Source: Marinomonas communis
GTDB lineage: Bacteria; Pseudomonadota; Gammaproteobacteria; Pseudomonadales; Marinomonadaceae
Direction: 5' to 3'
DNA: 64,000 nt
NCBI RefSeq assembly: GCF_004363305.1
Contig: NZ_SNZA01000003.1
Location: 124,001 to 188,000 of the forward strand
In this document: positions 26,297-35,585 of the stretch, piece after piece
Layout: each line of letters opens with the position of its first letter
Numbering within the stretch: the first letter of the stretch is position 1
The notes under the pieces: model-generated
Databases searched by the model: none
What the model saw: only the letters and a program-made list of their open reading frames with translations
What the model was told of the DNA's origin: nothing
Translations under genes and position numbers: made by a program

Positions 26297-27007
26297 ATGA
26301 GTCTGTCCTCTTTTCCAATCTACTCTCTCTTTGTATTGATTTTTGCCTTGTCTGGTTGTTCTTCTAATTTTAAGAACATTATTGATTCTACTAAGGCTTT
26401 GGATTATTTCGATAAAGCTAAAGATGCTGATTATATTGCTTCTGTGCCCTACGCGAGTGCCCAAGTTACGGTGAATAATTCAAAGACACTGTTATTGATA
26501 TTGTCTGATGCTTCGAAAAACGAATCTACCGGAATGTTTCGCTTAACTTGGTTGAGTGCGGATGGTGATAGCATCGTTACTGAGGGGGGGCGTATTGTAC
26601 ATACTGTGGGCTTTACAAAGGATAATCTAGAAGAGCTTGCTTCAGTGTCTGGTAATTATGTTTTAGGTAAAGTGGATACATGGCAGGCGCGTTATGATTG
26701 GTCGCCAGGCTATCGATATGGCTTTACTGCCAATGTGAATACAAAGAATTTAGGCTCTGAAGTGATATCAACAGATCTTTGGTCTCAGGAAACTGATAAA
26801 TTTACCGAAACTGTGGTGTTCGATACTTTAGACGCTGGTTTTGTTAATACCTATTGGCGTGCACCTTCGACGGATGAGTATGATGCATTTGTAGTAAAGA
26901 GTGTTCAGTACTTGGGCCCAAATATGGATAAGGTGGAAATGCTGATGGTTAGGCCATTTGTTCCTTATCGCTCTGCTGATAAGGCGTCGCAAGGAGGGCA
27001 ACCTTAA
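26297..27007 (+). CDS. yjbF: YjbF-family (GfcB-like) lipoprotein
   Basis: The 236-residue protein begins with a lipoprotein signal peptide ending at LSGC (residues 18-21 of LFVLIFALSGC). The mature part contains WLSADGDSIVTEGGRIVHTVG and DTWQARYDWSPGYRYGFTA, the pattern of the YjbF/GfcB group of group 4 capsule and yjb operons. It should sit in the outer membrane and act with YjbG and YjbH in export of an exopolysaccharide. The stop overlaps the yjbG start (TAATG). Confidence 0.88.
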   Translation: MSLSSFPIYSLFVLIFALSGCSSNFKNIIDSTKALDYFDKAKDADYIASVPYASAQVTVNNSKTLLLILSDASKNESTGMFRLTWLSADGDSIVTEGGRIVHTVGFTKDNLEELASVSGNYVLGKVDTWQARYDWSPGYRYGFTANVNTKNLGSEVISTDLWSQETDKFTETVVFDTLDAGFVNTYWRAPSTDEYDAFVVKSVQYLGPNMDKVEMLMVRPFVPYRSADKASQGGQP

Positions 27008-27774
27008 TGTCCTTTACTAAAACGTGCTTTAGCCGGATGAAATGTCGCTCGGTATGTCTTTTGTTGACGATGTTGGTTTCAAGTTTCGGTGTTGCTGAAA
27101 CGACCTCTTTCCCTACTTATATCACTGTACTGCCGAATCAAACGTTATTAACGTATCCTCAAGGTGTTCGCTTATCTCAGGTACTGAGTGACGCATACGC
27201 TCAAGCCGATTATCCTGTTTATTCTCTTGGCACGACATTGGTAGATCCTCACAAGCAACCTATGGTGGAAGTTCAAAAGCAAAAAGTGCTGCGTCAACTG
27301 ATGTTGCTTAATACGCCTGAAACGCTCAATCTTGCTAAACAAATAAACAGTATGCGTTTTGTTTATTATCAAGAGATCGAATCAGATCCTAATAAAGTCC
27401 AAGCATTTGCTAAGCGTAATCCTCTCTTAAATCAGGAGTTTTGGCTTTATCTGCCTGAACGGCCTGATTATGTAAAAGTTGTCAGCCCTCAGCACTCGAC
27501 GACAACGGTTGTAGATATTCAAAACAATGCTGAGTTACGTTACTACCTAGCAACCTTCGCTGATGCTGAGAAAGAGGGTCAGCCTTATGATTCGCTATGG
27601 ATTATTCAGGCAGACCGTAAGATTTACTCAGTGAGTGATCTTACTTGGAGTGACAAGCTTTATTTTTTAAGCCCAGGAGCAATGCTGTTTACTGGATTGC
27701 AAGATTTACCCTATGAGTTTCGCGATTTAAATGGCGATATTGCTCAGTTACTTAGTCATCGTTTGGAGCTGTAA
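27007..27774 (+). CDS. yjbG: YjbG/GfcC-family periplasmic capsule protein
   Basis: The 255-residue protein has a signal peptide (about residues 12-30, ending SSFGVAE). The mature protein matches the GfcC/YjbG layout: an early VRLSQVLSDAYAQADYPVY segment, then NPLLNQEFWLYLPERPDYVKV, and a C-terminal LSPGAMLFTGLQDLPYEF that the family shares. GfcC is a soluble periplasmic protein with beta-grasp domains like those of Wza. Start and stop both overlap neighbours (TAATG), showing translational coupling in the yjbFGH unit. Confidence 0.85.
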   Translation: MSFTKTCFSRMKCRSVCLLLTMLVSSFGVAETTSFPTYITVLPNQTLLTYPQGVRLSQVLSDAYAQADYPVYSLGTTLVDPHKQPMVEVQKQKVLRQLMLLNTPETLNLAKQINSMRFVYYQEIESDPNKVQAFAKRNPLLNQEFWLYLPERPDYVKVVSPQHSTTTVVDIQNNAELRYYLATFADAEKEGQPYDSLWIIQADRKIYSVSDLTWSDKLYFLSPGAMLFTGLQDLPYEFRDLNGDIAQLLSHRLEL

Positions 27775-29984
27775 TGTCATTTAAATATTTTTCTGTAACG
27801 CCGGTTGTTTTTGGTTGTGGCGTTCTACTAAGCGGTGCGTTACAGGCTCAAGAAAGTGGTTACTTTTCTCCACCTTTTCAAGGCGTGCAGCTGAAACCCT
27901 CACAAACAGATTTGGGTGGGGTGGGTTTGATACAGATGCCAACGGGGCGTATGGCGGATGAGGGGGCTTTTAGTATTGGCTATAGTGATAACAGTGAATA
28001 TAGCTTTTACACGGTGTCTTTACAGTTAATGCCGTGGTTAGAGACTACCTTTCGCTACACTGAAGTGAATGACCTTTTATACAGTAATAGTCAAGCCTTT
28101 AGTGGTGATACGGAGTTAGCCGATAAAGGTATTGATGCGAAGTTGCGTCTATTAGAAGAGGCTCAATGGCTTCCAGAGGTATCCGTTGGTCTTCGTGATC
28201 TAGGTGGTACTGGTTTATTTGATGGGGAATATTTAGCTGCGACTAAGCGTTTTTCAACGGATAACTATGGTCAATTTGATGTGACCCTTGGGGTAGGCTG
28301 GGGGTATCTGGGAACTCGTGGCAATATCAGTAACCCGCTTTGTAGTGCAGCGGATCGCTTTTGTGACCGTGTGTCTGGCTATGCTGATAATGGTGGATCT
28401 ATTGATTATGATCGTTGGTTTACCGGACCTGCTTCGCTATATGGCGGCGTAGAGTACCAAACACCTTATAAGCCGTTACGTTTGAAACTGGAATACGATG
28501 GCAATAATTACAGTCAAGATCGCCCTGTGACCAGTGGTAAGGTTGATATGACACCCGATATGCCATGGAACTTTGGTGCTCTTTATGAGGTTTCCGATGG
28601 CTTTGATTTACGCCTGAGCTATGAACGCGGTAATACGGTTGCTTTGGGTGTGAATTTCTCGACAAACTTTAACACTATGAAAGGGCCTATGTTGGATAAC
28701 AAAGCGCCTGTGTTATCTGACAACCAACCTGCAGTGATGGCTGATGTAGACTGGCAGGCTTTGGATAATGAACTAAATGATATTGCTGGCTATAAGACTT
28801 CTAGCGCTTATCAGCAAAATGACAGCGTTACTTTTGTGACAAAGCAGAATAAATATCGTGACCGTGATGTGGCGTTAGAAAGGGCGGCGGCTGTTATTGC
28901 TAATCATGTACCTAGTGATGTCCGTACTTATACAATCGTTGAAGAGTCAAAAGGCATTCCGGTAAAAGCCACTGAAATTTCAGCACAAGACTACCGTGAT
29001 GTCGCCAATGTGACGTATTTTGATCCCTCTATTTGGGACGCAGCGCAAGATGTTTCGCCGGTTGTTGCGGATGTTGAGCCGGTTTACGAGGACTTCGATC
29101 GTTTCAATTATGGCTTTGAGCCACATTTGGATCAGTCTTTCGGTGGCCCTGAAGGATTTTACTTATACAGTTTGAGTGCTATTGGTGGCGGCTCTTATTG
29201 GCTGACGCGTAACCTAGAATTATCCAGCTCGATAGCGATTAACTTGTTGGATAACTACGATAAATTAAACTTTAGTGTACCGTCAGATGGTACTAATAAT
29301 TATCGCGTGCGAACGTTGGTGCGCGCGTATGTTAGTGAAAATGATGCTTATCTGAATAACTTACAATTAACTTGGTTTGATCGTTATGGGCAGAACTGGT
29401 ACCAGCAGGTTTATGGCGGTTATCTAGAAAGCATGTTTGCAGGTGTGGGTACGGAAGTACTGTATCGCCAGCCAAGTTCTAACTGGGCAATTGGCGCTGA
29501 TATCAATGCGGTGGCGCAGCGTGACCCAAGCTCTACCTTTGGTATTTTTACTGATGAAAATGACTATGGAAGTGGTACTAAGGTATTAGCGCGTGGTCTT
29601 ACAGGGCATGTGTCGCTTTACTATCAGCCTGAGTGGTCATTCCTTGATGGTACTTTGCTGCGCTTAGATACTGGTAAGTTCTTAGCGCAGGATGTGGGTA
29701 CACGATTCGATTTTTCAAAGCAATTTGATAGCGGCATGATCGTTGGTGCTTACGCAAGCATTACGGATATGTCTGCCGAAGAGTTTGGAGAAGGGAGCTT
29801 TACCAAAGGATTTTATATTTCTATTCCATTCGACACGTTATCGTTTAAACCGACCAACAGTCGTCGCAGTTTTGCTTGGCAGCCAATTACTCGTGATGGC
29901 GGACAGATGCTAGGTAAGCGAAACAGTTTGTACGGTATTACGGATATGGTGTCTCCTTGGTATCAAAGGCCGAATCAGAATTAG
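27774..29984 (+). CDS. yjbH: YjbH/GfcD-family outer-membrane exopolysaccharide protein
   Basis: The 736-residue protein has a signal peptide (to LQAQESG) and a long beta-rich body. It shows family hallmarks such as GVGLIQMPTGRMADEGAF, the LKLEYDGNNY strand and C-terminal FYISIPFDTLSFKPTNSRR with a distal RPNQN. YjbH/GfcD proteins are predicted to form paired outer-membrane barrels for export of polysaccharide. The gene ends the yjb-like operon; a 198-base gap with a promoter candidate separates it from rmlB. Confidence 0.88.
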   Translation: MSFKYFSVTPVVFGCGVLLSGALQAQESGYFSPPFQGVQLKPSQTDLGGVGLIQMPTGRMADEGAFSIGYSDNSEYSFYTVSLQLMPWLETTFRYTEVNDLLYSNSQAFSGDTELADKGIDAKLRLLEEAQWLPEVSVGLRDLGGTGLFDGEYLAATKRFSTDNYGQFDVTLGVGWGYLGTRGNISNPLCSAADRFCDRVSGYADNGGSIDYDRWFTGPASLYGGVEYQTPYKPLRLKLEYDGNNYSQDRPVTSGKVDMTPDMPWNFGALYEVSDGFDLRLSYERGNTVALGVNFSTNFNTMKGPMLDNKAPVLSDNQPAVMADVDWQALDNELNDIAGYKTSSAYQQNDSVTFVTKQNKYRDRDVALERAAAVIANHVPSDVRTYTIVEESKGIPVKATEISAQDYRDVANVTYFDPSIWDAAQDVSPVVADVEPVYEDFDRFNYGFEPHLDQSFGGPEGFYLYSLSAIGGGSYWLTRNLELSSSIAINLLDNYDKLNFSVPSDGTNNYRVRTLVRAYVSENDAYLNNLQLTWFDRYGQNWYQQVYGGYLESMFAGVGTEVLYRQPSSNWAIGADINAVAQRDPSSTFGIFTDENDYGSGTKVLARGLTGHVSLYYQPEWSFLDGTLLRLDTGKFLAQDVGTRFDFSKQFDSGMIVGAYASITDMSAEEFGEGSFTKGFYISIPFDTLSFKPTNSRRSFAWQPITRDGGQMLGKRNSLYGITDMVSPWYQRPNQN

Positions 29985-30116
29985 TTGCTCATTATTGGTG
30001 AGCCAATGGAAGCTTATGAATTATATGATTAAGTTGAGGAGGACTTTGTTAAAACAGCTCCCCTATTCCATCGAGCGGCCTAGCTTTGTGCATACAGCTC
30101 ACTTAGAATACCCGAT

Positions 30117-30145
30117 TTGTTAATTTATAAACCACTAAATATATC
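30117..30145 (+). promoter_or_regulatory. Sigma70-type promoter candidate for the rml operon
   Basis: TTGTTA (30117-30122) and TATATC (30140-30145) are separated by 17 bases, upstream of the rmlB ATG at 30183. The agreement with consensus is moderate and rests on inspection only. No JUMPstart/ops element was found in this gap. Confidence 0.4.
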
Positions 30146-30182
30146 AGGATTGTGGTTTTAGTGATCAAGCTTAGAGGCTCTT

Positions 30183-31247
30183 ATGAAGTTATTAGTTACA
30201 GGAGGTGCTGGCTTTATTGGCTCAGCGGTTGTTAGGCATATTATTTCTTCTACTGATGATGAAGTGATTAATGTTGATAAATTGACTTATGCTGGCAATT
30301 TGGAGTCTCTTCTAGATGTATCCAGTAGTGAAAGGTATGTATTTGAACAGGTGGATATTTGTGATCGTGCTGAATTGGATCGAGTATTCTCTGAACATAA
30401 ACCTGATGCAGTAATGCATTTGGCTGCAGAATCTCATGTTGATCGCTCTATCGATGGGCCTTCAGCCTTTATGGAAACGAACATTATTGGGACCTACAAT
30501 CTTTTGGAAGCTGCACGCTCGTATTGGGGGCAGCTGGATGAAGTTGGGAAAAGTAAATTTCGTTTTCACCATATTTCGACTGACGAAGTGTATGGCGACT
30601 TGGAAGGTACAGATGATTTATTTACTGAAGATACATCTTACGAACCGTCCAGCCCATACTCTGCTTCAAAAGCATCAAGTGACCATTTGGTAAGGGCATG
30701 GCTTCGTACTTATGGGTTGCCAACAATTGTTACCAACTGTTCTAACAACTATGGTCCCTATCATTTTCCCGAAAAACTTATTCCTTTAATGATCTTGAAT
30801 GCTGTAGATGGCAAACCGCTACCTATTTACGGTGATGGTATGCAAATTCGAGATTGGTTATTCGTCGAAGATCATGCAAGAGCATTATATAAAGTTGTCA
30901 CTGAGGGGAAAGTAGGAGAAACCTACAATATTGGTGGGCATAATGAAAAAGCCAATATTGAAGTTGTGAAAACGATTTGCTCTTTACTTGAAGAGTTGGT
31001 GCCAAATAAGCCTGAGGGTATTGGTCGTTATGAAGAACTTATTACATACGTAAAAGACCGACCTGGACACGATGTTCGTTATGCCATCGATGCTAGCAAA
31101 ATTGAGCGCGAGCTGGGATGGAAGCCTGAGGAAACATTTGAGTCTGGTATTCGAAAAACTGTTGAGTGGTACCTAGGTAATTCTAAATGGTGGCAACGTG
31201 TATTAGATGGTTCATATAGTTTAGAGAGACTTGGAGCGGGAGAATAA
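30183..31247 (+). CDS. rmlB: dTDP-glucose 4,6-dehydratase
   Basis: The 354-residue protein shows the RmlB motifs: [16 protein letters not shown] at the N-terminus, STDEVYGDL with the Asp-Glu acid pair near residue 134, and [15 protein letters not shown] with the Tyr-Lys pair. It makes dTDP-4-keto-6-deoxyglucose in the cytoplasm, the second step to dTDP-L-rhamnose. rmlA, rmlD and rmlC follow in order with spacings of a few bases, so all four steps are present. Rhamnose use fits the rhamnosyltransferase-like GT2 enzymes further downstream. Confidence 0.96.
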   Translation: MKLLVTGGAGFIGSAVVRHIISSTDDEVINVDKLTYAGNLESLLDVSSSERYVFEQVDICDRAELDRVFSEHKPDAVMHLAAESHVDRSIDGPSAFMETNIIGTYNLLEAARSYWGQLDEVGKSKFRFHHISTDEVYGDLEGTDDLFTEDTSYEPSSPYSASKASSDHLVRAWLRTYGLPTIVTNCSNNYGPYHFPEKLIPLMILNAVDGKPLPIYGDGMQIRDWLFVEDHARALYKVVTEGKVGETYNIGGHNEKANIEVVKTICSLLEELVPNKPEGIGRYEELITYVKDRPGHDVRYAIDASKIERELGWKPEETFESGIRKTVEWYLGNSKWWQRVLDGSYSLERLGAGE

Positions 31248-31249
31248 CT

Positions 31250-32128
31250 ATGAAAGGTATTATTCTTGCTGGGGGATCGGGTACACGTTTATATCCACTT
31301 ACTCGAGGTGTGTCAAAGCAGCTTTTGCCTGTTTATGATAAGCCGATGATCTACTATCCGATTTCAACACTTATGCTTGCCGGCATTAGAGACATTTTAA
31401 TTATCACAACTCCAGAAGATAATGATAGTTTTAAACGGCTCTTGGGTGACGGTTGTGACTTTGGTGTGAATCTGGAATATGCCGTTCAGCCAAGCCCAGA
31501 TGGGCTAGCTCAGGCTTTCATAATTGGTGAGGATTTTATTGGTGATGAGAGTGTCTGTTTGGTGTTGGGGGATAACATTTTTTACGGACAGTCATTTAGT
31601 AAAACATTAAAAAATGCAGCTTCAAGGGACTCAGGCGCTACTGTTTTTGGATATCAAGTTAAAGACCCAGAGCGCTTTGGGGTGGTGGAATTTGATGAGT
31701 CAATGAAAGCAATTTCGATTGAAGAGAAGCCGATTAAGCCAAAATCGAACTATGCTGTAACAGGGTTGTATTTCTACGATAATCGAGTGATTGACTTTGC
31801 CAAAGAAGTAAAACCTTCAGAACGAGGTGAGCTTGAGATTACCGCTATTAATGATATGTATTTGAAGGATCATTCCTTAAATGTAGAAGTCCTTGGGCGC
31901 GGTTTTGCTTGGCTTGATACAGGGACTCATGAAAGCCTACATGAAGCCTCTTCATTTGTTCAAACAATAGAGCATGTACAAGGTTTGAAGGTAGCTTGTC
32001 TAGAGGAAATAGCTTGGAGGCAGGGGTGGTTATCTAGTGAGGAACTTTGTGAGCTCGCTAAGCCGATGCTGAAAAATGAATACGGTCGTTACCTTAAGTC
32101 TTTAATTAGCAAAACAGGTGATTCGTGA
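31250..32128 (+). CDS. rmlA: Glucose-1-phosphate thymidylyltransferase
   Basis: The 292-residue enzyme starts with the nucleotidyltransferase signature [17 protein letters not shown]. It contains [50 protein letters not shown] and the [10 protein letters not shown] ending motif of RmlA. It joins dTTP and glucose-1-phosphate and is the regulated first step of the rhamnose pathway. It starts two bases after rmlB and its stop overlaps rmlD by four bases. Confidence 0.96.
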   Translation: MKGIILAGGSGTRLYPLTRGVSKQLLPVYDKPMIYYPISTLMLAGIRDILIITTPEDNDSFKRLLGDGCDFGVNLEYAVQPSPDGLAQAFIIGEDFIGDESVCLVLGDNIFYGQSFSKTLKNAASRDSGATVFGYQVKDPERFGVVEFDESMKAISIEEKPIKPKSNYAVTGLYFYDNRVIDFAKEVKPSERGELEITAINDMYLKDHSLNVEVLGRGFAWLDTGTHESLHEASSFVQTIEHVQGLKVACLEEIAWRQGWLSSEELCELAKPMLKNEYGRYLKSLISKTGDS

Positions 32129-33000
32129 AAAGAGTTTTAATTACAGGGTGTAATGGACAAGTAGGATTTTGTTTGACTGAGATGCTAGCAGGTAAAGTGG
32201 AGCTGTTAGCTTTAGATCGTCATGCATTGGATATCACAAATAAGAAAGATGTATTTGAAATAGTTACGGAATTTAAGCCTGATTATCTTTTAAATGCTGC
32301 AGCTTATACTGCTGTTGATCAGGCCGAAATTGATGTTGATCTAGCGTTCTCTATCAACCATAAAGGCCCTATGAATTTAGCTGAGGCCTCAGAGAGTGTT
32401 GGTGCGACCATGCTGCATATTTCTACTGATTATGTATTTAAAGGCGATGCTCTTGAGCCATATTCTGAAAAGGATAAGGTAGAACCAAAAGGAGTATACG
32501 GAAAAAGTAAGCTTGAGGGTGAAAAAGCGGTTGCTGAGTATTGCGAAAAGCATTTAATTTTGCGAACAGCGTGGGTTTTTGGTGGGCATGGGAATAACTT
32601 TGTTAAAACGATGCTTAGGTTATCCCGTGATAGAAATGAAATCAGCATAGTCAGCGATCAGTTTGGTGGGCCTACTTATGCAGGTGATATTGCTCAAGCC
32701 CTAATATCAATGATTGAATATATTGATGCAGGTAATACACCTGAGTGGGGGGTATATCATTTCTCTGGAGAGCCCTATGTAAGCTGGTTTGAGTTTGCCA
32801 ACTCAATCTTTAAGAGCGCAGTTGATGCCAAGCTTCTTGATAAAATGCCTGTATTAAAGCCTATATCAAGTGCAGAATTTCTCACAAAAGCTGATCGTCC
32901 AAGTAATTCGAGGTTGAACTGCCAGAAGATTCATAAACAGTTTAATGTCCCCCCAAGTGATTGGCTTCTAGAGATAAAAAATATTAAAAGTTATTGGTGA
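32125..33000 (+). CDS. rmlD: dTDP-4-dehydrorhamnose reductase
   Basis: The 291-residue SDR enzyme has the GxxGxxG loop GCNGQVG at residues 8-14, STDYVFKGD near residue 100, and YGKSKLEGE with the catalytic Tyr-Lys. It performs the last, NADPH-dependent step to dTDP-L-rhamnose. Its GTG start (32125) overlaps the rmlA stop. rmlC begins six bases after its stop. Confidence 0.95.
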   Translation: MKRVLITGCNGQVGFCLTEMLAGKVELLALDRHALDITNKKDVFEIVTEFKPDYLLNAAAYTAVDQAEIDVDLAFSINHKGPMNLAEASESVGATMLHISTDYVFKGDALEPYSEKDKVEPKGVYGKSKLEGEKAVAEYCEKHLILRTAWVFGGHGNNFVKTMLRLSRDRNEISIVSDQFGGPTYAGDIAQALISMIEYIDAGNTPEWGVYHFSGEPYVSWFEFANSIFKSAVDAKLLDKMPVLKPISSAEFLTKADRPSNSRLNCQKIHKQFNVPPSDWLLEIKNIKSYW

Positions 33001-33005
33001 AAGAT

Positions 33006-33560
33006 ATGAAAGTAATCAGCACAGATATTGAAAGTGTGAAAATAATTGAGCCTGATGTATTTGGTGATGAACGTGGCTTTTTTATGGAAACATGGAATCA
33101 AAAAGTATTTAACCAGCTGGTGTCTAATACTACCGTAGATTTTGTGCAGGATAATCACTCAAAGTCAAAAAAAGGGATTTTAAGAGGGTTGCATTATCAG
33201 ACAGAGCATACCCAAGGTAAACTTGTGCGTGTCGTATCTGGAGAGGTGTTTGATGTCGCCGTCGACTTGCGTGAAAGTTCACCTACCTTTGGGAATTGGG
33301 TTGGAGTTTATCTTTCGGAGTCGAACAGAAGGCAGTTATGGGTTCCTGAAGGATTTGCTCATGGCTTTTACGTTATAAGTGAAGTCGCTGAGTTTGTATA
33401 TAAGTGCACGAACTATTATGACCCTAATTCCGAGGTTTCAATTCTTTGGAATGATTCTGATCTTGATATTGAGTGGCCTTTAGTTAATGGGATGCTGCCT
33501 GAGCTTTCAGCAAAAGATGAAAGTGGGCTGCGCTTCTGTGACGCTCCTAAATTCAACTAA
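33006..33560 (+). CDS. rmlC: dTDP-4-dehydrorhamnose 3,5-epimerase
   Basis: The ATG at 33006 follows GGTGAAAGAT, and is preferred to an in-frame TTG at 32994 that overlaps rmlD. The protein of 184 residues is a cupin with FGDERGFFMETW, QDNHSKSKKGILRGLHYQ (catalytic His) and the VPEGFAHGF motif. It epimerises C3 and C5 of the 4-keto sugar. Together with rmlBAD it completes the dTDP-L-rhamnose pathway. Confidence 0.95.
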   Translation: MKVISTDIESVKIIEPDVFGDERGFFMETWNQKVFNQLVSNTTVDFVQDNHSKSKKGILRGLHYQTEHTQGKLVRVVSGEVFDVAVDLRESSPTFGNWVGVYLSESNRRQLWVPEGFAHGFYVISEVAEFVYKCTNYYDPNSEVSILWNDSDLDIEWPLVNGMLPELSAKDESGLRFCDAPKFN

Positions 33561-33580
33561 ATACTTTAAGGAATTTAGTT

Positions 33581-34381
33581 ATGTACCGCTCATTGATGAT
33601 GAGTGCTTGGCGGCACAAGGGGCTAATTTTTAAGCTGACTTACCGTGAAATTGCAGCTCGATATCGGGGGTCAATGGCTGGCGTTGCTTGGTCTTTTTTT
33701 AACCCTGTGTTGATGCTGGCTGTCTACACATTTGTATTCTCCATGGTGTTTAAAGCTAAATGGGGAGGGGAGAGCTCTAGTCAAGGTGAATTCGCTGTTA
33801 TCCTTTTCGCAGGAATGATTATATTTAATATTTTTGCTGAATGTATTAGTAGAGCACCTATGTTAATGGTTGAGAATTCTAACTATGTCAAAAAGGTTGT
33901 CTTTCCATTGGAAGTGCTTCCTTGGGTTGTATTAGGCAATGCATTGTTTCATGCATTAATAAGCTTTTTTATTTTGCTATTAGCACAATTAGTTGTCTTT
34001 AATAGCATTCCATTAAGTATTCTGCTTTTACCTTTCATTATGTTGCCATTCGTGCTTTTTATTGTAGGTGGAATCTGGTTTCTCTCGGCAATCGGGGTCT
34101 ATGTAAGAGATTTAAGCCAGTTTGTGGGGGTTGCTATCACGGTTTTAATGTTTACATCTCCTTTGTTTTTTCCATTAGAGGCTCTGCCAGAGTTTCTTCA
34201 GCCATATTTAGCTCTTAACCCATTAGCATATTTCATTACAGGAGTAAGGGATGTTGTTATATTTGGCAATGTTCCTGACTTAGTTTCTTATGTGATCGTT
34301 TGTGGTCTGAGCTTTTTTATTTTTTCTTTGGGGCTGGTTTTCTTTGGGGTAACAAAAAAAGGGTTTGCTGATGTCCTGTGA
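33581..34381 (+). CDS. wzm: ABC-2 polysaccharide exporter permease
   Basis: The 266-residue protein has six membrane segments in the ABC-2 pattern. It carries the family N-terminal segment LIFKLTYREIAARYRGSMAG followed by WSFFNPVLMLAVYTFVF, as in Wzm/TagG/KpsM-type permeases. With the ATPase that follows, it forms the channel that carries a lipid-linked O-antigen or similar glycan across the inner membrane. The ATG at 33581 follows AAGGAATT. It overlaps wzt by 11 bases. This means a second polysaccharide route besides the Wzx/Wzy pair. Confidence 0.93.
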   Translation: MYRSLMMSAWRHKGLIFKLTYREIAARYRGSMAGVAWSFFNPVLMLAVYTFVFSMVFKAKWGGESSSQGEFAVILFAGMIIFNIFAECISRAPMLMVENSNYVKKVVFPLEVLPWVVLGNALFHALISFFILLLAQLVVFNSIPLSILLLPFIMLPFVLFIVGGIWFLSAIGVYVRDLSQFVGVAITVLMFTSPLFFPLEALPEFLQPYLALNPLAYFITGVRDVVIFGNVPDLVSYVIVCGLSFFIFSLGLVFFGVTKKGFADVL

Positions 34382-35585
34382 TAGTAATGACTTTGCAATA
34401 GAGGTCTCAAACTTGAGTAAAACCTATCAGCTCTACTCAAGACCTGTTGATCGGCTATATCAAATGCTGGGCTCAAAAAAGAAGAAGCGTTATGAGGAGT
34501 TTTCAGCTTTAGATAATATTTCGTTTCAACTCTCTAAAGGGGATTGTGTTGGGGTTTTAGGGCACAATGGTGCAGGCAAATCGACTTTATTGCAGATTAT
34601 TACCGGGACACTTACACCTAGTTCTGGAGTGGTCAAGGTAAGAGGTAGGGTAGCTGCATTATTAGAGCTTGGAGCTGGTTTTAACCCTGAGTTTACAGGC
34701 AAAGAAAATGTTTATATGAATGCTGCTATTCTTGGCCTTAGTACAGAGGAGATAGACAGCAAGTACGATCGAATTATTGAGTTTGCAGAAATAGGCGACT
34801 TTATTGATAGGCCTGTTAAGTCTTATTCATCTGGTATGTATGTGCGATTAGCATTTTCTGTGGCGATCCATACTGATCCCGAAATACTGATCATTGATGA
34901 GGCACTTGCGGTCGGAGATATTCGTTTTCAGATTAAATGTATCAAGTATATGGAGTCTCTAAAAAGCAAAGGAGTTACGATACTGTTCGTTACACATGCC
35001 CCGGAGCAAGTTCAGCGCTTTTGTAATAAGGCGCTCTGGCTAGATAAAGGGCATCTAAAATCCTTTGATCGCGCTTCTTCTGTTTGTGATAGTTATAGGG
35101 ACTTTATGTCTAGAAGTACTACTCCAACCCCAGAAGTAGTATCTGAAATGGTGCAAGAAAGTAATGTTTCTAATGTAACTCCAGCAAAACCTGCTAGGAT
35201 TCTGTCCACCTCATTAAATGAAAATAAATTTTCACCACTTGATAGCTTAATTTTAGAGATTGAATATGAGGTATTTGATATCTCTGTGCCCTCTCTTCTT
35301 GTAGGTGCTGCTATTATCTCTTCAAGTGGTGAGTTCCTATTTGGACCAAACACTTATCTAGAACATATTGAAATTCCAACTACAAGAGGAATTCACAAGG
35401 TTTTATATAAACTTCCAAAGTTGACTTTGTTGCCTGGGGAATTCTGGTTTGACGTTGGTGTTTTTTCTGATAAGGGACTAGTAACGATAGATTACCTTCC
35501 AAGAGTTCAAGGCTTTAAAGTTGAGTCTGAATATAAAAGTGAAGGTGTGTTCTATATTGAGCATGAATGGGAAGTAAAGTCTTGA
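34371..35585 (+). CDS. wzt: ABC polysaccharide exporter ATPase with C-terminal cargo domain
   Basis: The ATG at 34371 gives about 404 residues. The ATPase half has Walker A GHNGAGKST (about residue 64 onward), the YSSGMYVRL signature and the Walker B segment ILIIDEALAVGD. The last 140 residues (from about 265) form a beta-rich Wzt-C-type domain (SLILEIEYEVF, LLVGAAIISSSGE, EFWFDVGVFSD). In E. coli O8/O9a, this domain recognises the capped non-reducing end of the glycan. That implies a cap here, and the next gene starts with a methyltransferase domain that could provide it. The wzt and next-gene frames overlap by 19 bases. Confidence 0.93.
   Translation: MSCDSNDFAIEVSNLSKTYQLYSRPVDRLYQMLGSKKKKRYEEFSALDNISFQLSKGDCVGVLGHNGAGKSTLLQIITGTLTPSSGVVKVRGRVAALLELGAGFNPEFTGKENVYMNAAILGLSTEEIDSKYDRIIEFAEIGDFIDRPVKSYSSGMYVRLAFSVAIHTDPEILIIDEALAVGDIRFQIKCIKYMESLKSKGVTILFVTHAPEQVQRFCNKALWLDKGHLKSFDRASSVCDSYRDFMSRSTTPTPEVVSEMVQESNVSNVTPAKPARILSTSLNENKFSPLDSLILEIEYEVFDISVPSLLVGAAIISSSGEFLFGPNTYLEHIEIPTTRGIHKVLYKLPKLTLLPGEFWFDVGVFSDKGLVTIDYLPRVQGFKVESEYKSEGVFYIEHEWEVKS

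Noticed and set aside
29985..30182. JUMPstart/ops anti-termination element before the rml genes
   Set aside because: The GGCGGTAG ops core is absent; only a promoter-like pair was seen.
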